Source of the DNA: Patiria miniata
Lineage: Eukaryota > Echinodermata > Asteroidea > Valvatida > Asterinidae
Direction: 5' to 3'
Length of the DNA: 64,000 nt
Assembly: GCF_015706575.1 (NCBI RefSeq)
Contig: NW_024037062.1
Span: 2,228,811 to 2,292,810, forward strand
Below are positions 57,347-64,000 of the stretch, piece after piece. Made by a program: the position numbers and the translations under genes. The first letter of the stretch is position 1. The number at the start of each line of letters is the position of its first letter. Under the pieces are notes generated by a model. That model ran no database searches. It saw nothing but the letters and a program-made list of their open reading frames with translations, and was not told the origin of the DNA.

Positions 57347-58892
57347 GCACCGGCGTCAGATCAGAGAAACGAAAAATCTTTCTTTTTTCACTTTTCTATA
57401 CGTTTTTCATGAAGCAATTTGTGAAAAGGGTATTTTTGGAAGACCAGCTTGAATATGGATTTTTTTAATCAAAATTCAATACTCTTAAAGGGAGACATTT
57501 GGCCGGTTGCGCTCTTTTGGGCTCTCAAGACGCACTTCTCACGAAATAGTAATCATTGGAAAGATTAATGACAAGTGGAATATAAACGTGCACACAACTA
57601 TAATGACGGTTTCATTTGTGTGTTGCAATTCAATGGATTTTTTTTTCAGTGCTAGAAATACTTAAAGGAGAGGCAAAAATTGCTGACGCGCTAAAAAGGA
57701 AACAAACGGGTGTTTTAAAAATTTTCTCTGGAAATGTCAGACATTTTGCACCGGACTTTCTGGGAACCAGAAAACACTACGTTTTGACATTCTGAGGATG
57801 AAAGTGCACCTGAAACTTTGATAATAATTACTTCAAGCGTCCCAAACTGTGTTACTTGTTGAAGTATGGTGAACGCAATAAGAGGGCGCTATTTGAAGTG
57901 GGTAAATTTGAGTCAATACAAAAGAGTTTACCCACTCAAAATCACTTCTTAAACCCATGGAATGAATATTATTCAGTATGCACTGCCGAAAATTTTGTTC
58001 TACAGCACTATATAAAATTCCAATAAATATTGCATGAAACTTTTCAAATATCCAATATACTTTACTTAATTATCTTAGCAAATCTGGTATACACTATTTT
58101 CTTATTAGAAATGAGCATTATTATATATACATGTAGATTTTTACTCTTTATTAATTGTCCTTTCCCACATCCATGGTTAAGCATGAATCTCAGTAACTGG
58201 TAGAAATGTAAAAAAATATATATAACGGAAGATATTCCTTAGCAAATTGTTTTTTTTCTCCTTTTTTAAATTGTTCCCCTTTCCTTTAACGTTTGAAGTG
58301 GTTACAGGTAATCGACACCGTTTGCAAACATTCAAACATAAAACTGTCAAAATATCATGAATTATCCTAGTTAATTTTAAGAAAAAAGGATATAAAGCAT
58401 CCTGAGATGGTTAGGACCAAACCTTCAAACGGTCAACAAAACCATGCTTTGCGTGAGACTGAAAAAAAATAAAATGCATTGTTACAGTTTTCTCAAAAGT
58501 ATGACATGTACTGTGCATAATTTCGACATTTTTTTGGTTTGTTTGTCATTAATAACCTGCATCAGATTGATTGCATTATTTTTCTTGAAACGCCCCAAAA
58601 AAAACTACTGTTTGCAAATGGTGGCCATTAACTTAAAGCCCAATAAATTTAATAAATATGTAGTCAAAAGAATGTTTTCCAAAAATAGTTAGTTTTTCTA
58701 TCTCGATGTCACGGGTAAACACGTCTGAACTGGCGGCCAAGTCTTAGAAACTAAAACTCCTTGCCAAAAAAAACCTAAAAACCTACTGGAAACACATAAT
58801 TCCGTTAAAAAAAGTATACATGCAAATATTTTTGCACTTAGAAGTTAAAACTTCTCGCAAAAAAACCCACTAAAACACTACTACGAGCACAT
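57347..58892. other. Intergenic, nothing recognised
   Basis: AT-rich. A small GTGGGTAAA...TTTACCCAC inverted pair lies at about 57899-57938. No gene. Confidence 0.4.
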
Positions 58893-58986
58893 AATGGAGT
58901 ACCGAAGTGAATACGTCACGCGCACAAAATGTGTGTGAAAGACATTATCGCGTGATTCAGACCGCGTCACACTTCGGTACTCCATT
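58893..58986. mobile_element. 94-bp MITE-like element
   Basis: The 17-bp ends AATGGAGTACCGAAGTG and CACTTCGGTACTCCATT are perfect inverted copies. The interior CACGCG...CGCGTG is partly self-complementary. Too small to code. Confidence 0.75.
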
Positions 58987-59214
58987 CCTTTGTCCCCCGT
59001 CGAGCGTACTTAAAATAAGCGCACAATCATTTTCTAATCTCATGCATATGCAACGCATAGCAAGCCGCCTCAGCCGCCACAGCCTGCGCTAGGGGCGCTA
59101 TCACCAAAACAGTTACATCACATCAGCATATATATCTTATTATATAGGGCAGAGAGAGGAAAGCACAAGTCATGAATAAACATGAGGCACAGTTTTCCAT
59201 TCGAATTTTCAATT

Positions 59215-59540
59215 CGCACATAGCTCGACACATTTTGACATTAATGAATGAAATATCTTCAATCTATAAATACTCATCTGTTTATTCATATTTTGTATTG
59301 AGACATTAGCCAATGATAAGCCCCGTTTATGTCTCCCCAGTCACAATTTACGACACCTTCAATCTAGGCATAGATATAGGCTTATTATTTTGGTTTCCCT
59401 TGAGAGCTTGCCAATGATAAGGCTCTTTATCTTGCCACTCAAAATTTATCGTACATTCAAGTGATGAATATTCAGAGGATTTTTTTGTATTCTACATTGA
59501 GGGCTCTGCCAACGATAAGCTCCTCATCTCGCTTGTTCCC
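59215..59540. repeat. Diverged ~100-bp tandem repeat, three copies
   Basis: GCCAATGATAAG-type blocks at 59309, 59409 and 59508 (spacing 100 and 99), each followed by a CCACTC/CCAGTCACAATTTA-like block. Copies are strongly diverged between these anchors. Confidence 0.65.
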
Positions 59541-60205
59541 GCCCCTATCTCAGACAGCTTGGCATCTTTTAACAATCTGCATGTAGCGTAGTCATCGTTG
59601 TAACCGTTTCCACCTAAAACACAACAAAAAAGAGGGGGGAAAAGGTCTTTTTTCAGTCCATGGAAAATTGACCCTTTTTCAAATCCGACAAGTTTTGCAC
59701 AACACCAAGCAAATTCTAGGTAGTATTCATCTACATTCTTCCCACGCCCGAACTCTTCCCAGATTGGTGTTAATCAAGCAAGAATGGTTAACTTCGCGCA
59801 GCGAGCCGCGATAAAATTCTCCACATTTTCCAAATATGGTCATATTTTTTTTTCAATGGGCCAATTAGACCAAGCTTCTATGTAATCATCACCCCTACTA
59901 TACACCACAAGCCTGTAAACTCCCATTGGCTACTCCAGAGTAAGGAGTGCTGAAAGACAGAAGCCAAGATGGCGCCTAATGCCTTTGAGCAATAATTGGA
60001 AATCTTAGTGGCCAACCTCTAAGTGCCGCCGATATCTTTGTGTCAATCCCTCGTGCCGCCCAGAGCTCAGACAGGTTGTAAACAATCCCGGACGATGTGA
60101 ATGACCTATATCTTGTGCATATCCAGGCATGCGGGGGTTATTGACCTAGAAACACGTGTGGTGATAAAATTCTCCCGGTGGCCTTTCCGCGTAAAGTTTT
60201 TAGGC
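59541..60205. other. Intergenic, nothing recognised
   Basis: No supported feature. Confidence 0.4.
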
Positions 60206-60209
60206 TTGA

Positions 60210-60411
60210 AGCTCGAAGGTTAACGACTTGACTCGAGTCACTGCCTTCGATGTACTTAATTTGATTCGAGTCACTGCCTTATAACTAAACTCAACCATTC
60301 ACTTCTTTAGAATGAGTCAATGTGACTCATGCCACTGCCTTAGAATGACTTAGCGAAAATGTACACTACTGCGCACAATAAAATTGGCGAAAATGTACAC
60401 TACTGCGCAAT
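60210..60411. repeat. Short tandem repeats (GAGTCACTGCCTTA; 34-bp pair)
   Basis: GAGTCACTGCCTT-like blocks occur three times (about 60234-60346). They are followed by two copies of a 34-bp unit starting GCGAAAATGTACACTACTGC at 60353 and 60387. Confidence 0.75.
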
Positions 60412-60601
60412 TTTTCGCGTGCGTGTTGGAGCGAAATTTCCCTCTCGGAGAAGCTAGCACGCTGGAGAAGTGAGACCGTGACACCTGTCCGCCGGTTTTC
60501 ACTGAGGACGCATGCGTGTAATACGCTGTGCACAATAATGCATACGGAAAGCCCAATGTGATCAACCGAGCGTATCCATAAACAACGAGCACGTACACTG
60601 A

Positions 60602-60871
60602 AAGGGCGGATCCAGAACACAATTTGGGGGGGGGGCGGCAAAAAAAATTGGTTCGGCCCCCAAAGAGTGGGTCAAAATAAATACGGCGTGGGCCGCGTAT
60701 AAGGGCCCCTAATTTGGGGGGGAATCCAGATGCTCTGTGGTGCGATCTTAGGCAATTGCTGACCACTTTAACACGATTATGGTTGTGTACGCAGTGCCTG
60801 AGTGCCTTTATTGCGAAGTCACTTTAAAAATAAATGGGTTCGTTTGGGGGGAGGAGAGGGGATCCGCCCTT
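60602..60871. mobile_element. 270-bp MITE-like element, 12-bp TIRs
   Basis: AAGGGCGGATCC (60602-60613) and GGATCCGCCCTT (60860-60871) are perfect inverted ends. The interior has G-runs and no coding potential. A single GGGCGGATCCA also occurs near 62058 without a partner. Confidence 0.65.
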
Positions 60872-61253
60872 GTGAGCCCGTGTGCCGTGCTCAAAAAAAA
60901 AAAACACAACTATTCAACTAAGATTAATAAGTGGTTTTGCTGAATAATTTCGCTTTTCATGACTAATAAGTGTTCATCGAACTTTCTGTTTCTATAAAAT
61001 ACAATCTTGTAGCACCCGCATGTGCATGATGAATGAAACGCGGCTCTAGCCGTCTCCCTTCACATAGCCTTTCTTCAAGCCGCGGCTATAGTCGTCAACA
61101 GCCAGCGAGGTGGGGTTGACCCCAGAGGAAAAAGTTGCTTAAATCAGCAACGTCTATCCCACGCAAGAGGCGACGCACGGTGCGCTGCAACTGGCAACGA
61201 GAGGGGAATTATTGACGACACACCGTGTCTTCAACATACATGCGACGTGAGTA

Positions 61254-61490
61254 CACGACGCGTTGGCACGACGTCTCCGTTGCGTCGTGCCGTCGTGTCG
61301 CACCGCCGCTCCCGTACATTGCGCCGTACCGTTTCGCAGATTTTATGCCCGAACGTTGCCCCCTTTAGTTGCGCATCTTGCTTATCGTTATTCTTGGCGT
61401 CGTAAGTCGTGTCGTGCGTCGCGTCGTACTTTGTGTCGTGCATCACGTTGTCCCTCGCGACTTGTATCGCGTTGTAACATCGCACTGTGC
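61254..61490. repeat. CGTCGTG-rich low-complexity tract
   Basis: Irregular CGTCGTG/CGTCGCG hexamer-like repeats open long frames on both strands (111 and 126 codons). These are composition artefacts. The tract resembles the subterminal repeats of the element at 49131-49770 in flavour only. Confidence 0.6.
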
Positions 61491-62824
61491 CCTCATCAAG
61501 GTGGTTCCCATCCAAATGAGAACGCTCATGACGGCGCCTCTTCCATGTTGCTACTTCGCATGAAATGTCTTGAAGCAATCCCAAGAAACGCATGGTGATG
61601 TGGCTCGACACTACTTGGGTAAACGTCGACTATCCCCGTCAACCAGGCCCCTTACCTTTTTCCAGAGGAGAAATCATGCTAACGAGCAAAAATATGGGAC
61701 AACAAAACGAAGATTTTTGTGCAAGCCTTTGCTTGACGCGTCTGGTGCACCTTTTAAAGAATAAAGTCTAAGAACTCCCAGGACTTTAATGTTCAATTTT
61801 TGTGCCTTCATGGCAATCACCCCCAACCCCCCCCCCCCCGGCCCCCTCGCCTCACCCTTGGAGATGCATCTGTTGACACTACTTTCTCTCCAAATCCTGA
61901 CTTGAAATCGCAGCCATCGGTGCGTATCACAGACGGAGACGGATTACACCGAGGGTTATGCGTACTCTGTACTTTGCGATCAGCGAACTATTCAAGTGAA
62001 ATACAATGAATAACTGAACTTAATAACTAACTCGCTGTACACAAAGTGAAGCCTGATGGGCGGATCCACGTTTGTGCACAAACAAATGGGAAACTCGAAA
62101 TGTAGTACAGCTTTAGTACGGCTTGAAAAACGATCCCTTTACAACATGTCTAAATAGCGCCACTTTCGGGCCCAAATGCATCCACAATGCTCAGAATTGG
62201 AAGCCCAGAGTCCGGGCCAGAGGTGCATTGCCATATCTCCTCAATTCCCCAATTCCATTGCTCTCAGAACTCTCTAGATCTAATATAGAATATGTTGAGG
62301 GTACAACTTTTATTCATGAGCTCGGCTTGGCCTATTTACTGGAGTGCAAGCATAGGCTGTATTGAATTGCAAACTGAAGCCTGCTGGGCAACCTCGTTTC
62401 CATGGGAACGATCTTGCTGGGCCATGCTGTTTACCATCATGCCTTGCGCGATCTAAACTACTGGTATTGTTTCATTTGAATGTGTCAAAAAATGGCACAT
62501 TTAAACTAGGACTGCAGTCGATGTATTTAACGCGCGACGCCATGTTAAAAATGTTCAAAGTTGTTTTTTTGAAGAATCAATCCTTTCCAACACAAGGTTT
62601 CGACGTTGCGTTATTTAGCAAGGATTTGTATTTAATGTACGTACCTCTTTCGTCCCTTTACAACTGAAGATACAGGTTCTTTTGGGCGAAAAACGAGGCT
62701 ACCAAAATACATATCGTACAGGTATCGCGCAAGAAAAAAAATGTTCGTACGCATGTTTGCACGTGACTTGACGTGCATAGCGCGCGAGCGCCCTATCCGG
62801 TTCGTTACATAGATATTCTATATC
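61491..62824. other. Intergenic, nothing recognised
   Basis: The frames at 62123-62365 and 62362-62667 have no domain I recognise. Confidence 0.4.
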
Positions 62825-63286
62825 TTAGAGAGCGAAACGCTTGTTCATCTATTTTGTAGGTGAGATCTATTTTGAGATTTCATCTGTGTTGGGACCCAGG
62901 TTATAATGAGTGGTTTGAGAGGACTCTTAATTTAAACATACACTTAGACGATGAGGCTATACTTTTCGGCATAAGTAAAAAAAAATCGTGGATTGCTCTC
63001 AACCTGATCCTTATTTTGTGTCGTTTTCACATTTATAAGATGAAGATGAACGATAGCAGATCATCTCTTGCACTTTTGAATCTTGATTTTAAACGTCATT
63101 TTAATTTGGAAAAGTACATCTCGATTACAAATGGATCTGCTGCAAAATGTCATACAAAATTAGACTCCTTTGAAGTACTCAAAACTAACTCTGTATTCTT
63201 AAGTAGTTTTTGTATAGTTGAGATGTTGCTTTGAGGTTGTGAATAAAATATTTCTTCCAGGGGAAAAATAAATAAATAAAAAAAAC
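62825..63286 (+). mobile_element. 3' end of a Tx1/L1-like LINE
   Basis: Codes for the ORF2 C-terminus: ETLVHLFC, then FGISKKKSWIALNLILILCR, FHIYKMKMNDSRSSLALLNL, DFKRHFNLEKYISITNGSAA and a stop near 63234. This is the pattern after the zinc-knuckle-like HLF(W)EC motif in Tx1/L1-type elements. An AATAAATAAATAAAAAAAA tail (63267-63286) follows. The left part is truncated and the frame is disturbed near 62855. Confidence 0.75.
62860..63234 (+). pseudogene. Tx1/L1-like ORF2 C-terminal remnant
   Basis: 124-codon open remainder of the LINE protein. It lacks endonuclease and RT. The first ~10 residues lie outside the family frame. Confidence 0.7.
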
Positions 63287-63483
63287 GAGCGTCACATGAC
63301 ATTGGGTTTCGCTCTGTCATGATCGTCGATGAACCAACTCCAAACAATAACCATTGTTACGGTTACCATGGAAACTATGTGACGACAGCAAGCGATATTC
63401 CAAACATTAGGCTCATCGTGCCAGGGAGTGGTGCTCTGCCCGTTTTGATCGCAGATATCAAAGTGAAGACCTGCTGGCTGGTT

Positions 63484-63658
63484 ATGAGAAACCCGCGTAA
63501 ACTGTGGGTCTTCAGTTTGACTCTGGGGCTTTTTAGTTCCCTCTTTATTCTACCTGTACGAGGGAACACGTGTAGTGCCATGGTCCAAGCTGCACCCGGT
63601 GATGATCTGACCGCACTTCGTAACAAGACGTTCGCGTCTTTCAGAGCCCAGTGCCGTG
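63484..63658 (+). CDS. Possible first exon of a secreted protein
   Basis: From ATG 63484 the frame reads MRNPRKLWVFSLTLGLFSSL, FILPVRG (basic start, hydrophobic core, small residues at a likely cleavage site), then NTCSAMVQAAPGDDLTALRN and KTFASFRAQCR, ending at a possible donor G|GTAAAC at 63659. The rest of the gene would lie beyond the window. I do not recognise the family. Without transcript or further exons this could also be a chance frame; the open frame itself continues only 17 bases past the donor. Confidence 0.4.
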
Positions 63659-64000
63659 GTAAACAAAGCAAGTAATTCTACTCCATAAAAATCTGTTAAA
63701 AGTGCAACTATAGCATGATGTCTTACAGGGAAATCTCAGAAATGTGGTAGTTGTGCCAAATTACTAGCTGAAGTTTTTTTATTACAATCATTTCATTGCA
63801 AAACCAGATTTCTAAAATATCTGTTTGCTGGCGTTTTGCGATCCGTATGCAAATTAGGAGGCCACGTACCTATAGTGTTAGTCTCTATATCAGAATTAAA
63901 GTCGAGCTTCATCTTATCGAATAAATTATCGAATTTAAAAGACCGTGCAATGGAGTTTTTCCCATGATTCGAACTTCTTAAAATGCAATTACTTTTCGTA
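63659..64000. other. Window edge, nothing recognised
   Basis: Would be intron if the exon at 63484 is real. Confidence 0.35.

Noticed and set aside
61231-61611. Overlapping 111- and 126-codon frames on opposite strands
   Set aside because: Produced by CGTCGTG-type low-complexity DNA.

Overview
The window looks like nuclear DNA of a marine invertebrate, most likely a lancelet (amphioxus) or another deuterostome. The reasons are intron-split F5/8C (discoidin-type) domain exons, CR1/L2-, RTE- and Tx1/L1-like LINE remains, many short inverted-repeat transposons, and AT-rich non-coding DNA with poly-G/poly-C runs. There is no sign of prokaryotic gene organisation, and I found no rRNA, tRNA or CRISPR. 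The species call is inference.

Layout. 1-3570 is transposon debris: a 5'-truncated CR1/L2-group LINE, a 21-bp minisatellite, an RTE fragment on the minus strand and a third LINE tail. 5358-11724 (minus strand) holds the one gene I can rebuild completely: five exons whose splice sites and phases all agree, giving a 247-residue secreted protein with a signal peptide, a short cysteine-containing N-terminal region and one F5/8C domain. 11832-31618 is a 19.8-kb satellite array of a ~890-bp monomer (21 full-length units, two partial insertions and a truncated last unit) with higher-order repeats of three different periods. It begins about 107 bp upstream of that gene's start codon. 31619-36480 is the right flank of the array: an inverted monomer fragment, then an old diverged monomer fragment split by a 3.4-kb CR1/L2-type LINE.

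36480-48540 has no gene I can support. It carries minisatellites, a ~1.28-kb duplicated repeat and several dispersed repeats. 48546-55740 (plus strand) carries three exons of a second F5/8C gene, head-to-head with the first across the array; its 5' part is missing or degraded. Its introns contain TIR elements (51052-52283, 52458-53037, 49131-49770) and a 1-kb near-complete hairpin (53825-54851). 55741-64000 is mostly intergenic, with two more hairpins, small MITEs, a Tx1/L1-like LINE tail and one plausible signal-peptide exon at 63484.

How it fits together: two related secreted F5/8C genes point away from each other, with a recently amplified satellite on the promoter side of the complete one. 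The satellite family is older than the array, because a diverged fragment of it was already in place when the LINE inserted. Exon joins were worked out by eye and are not backed by transcript data.
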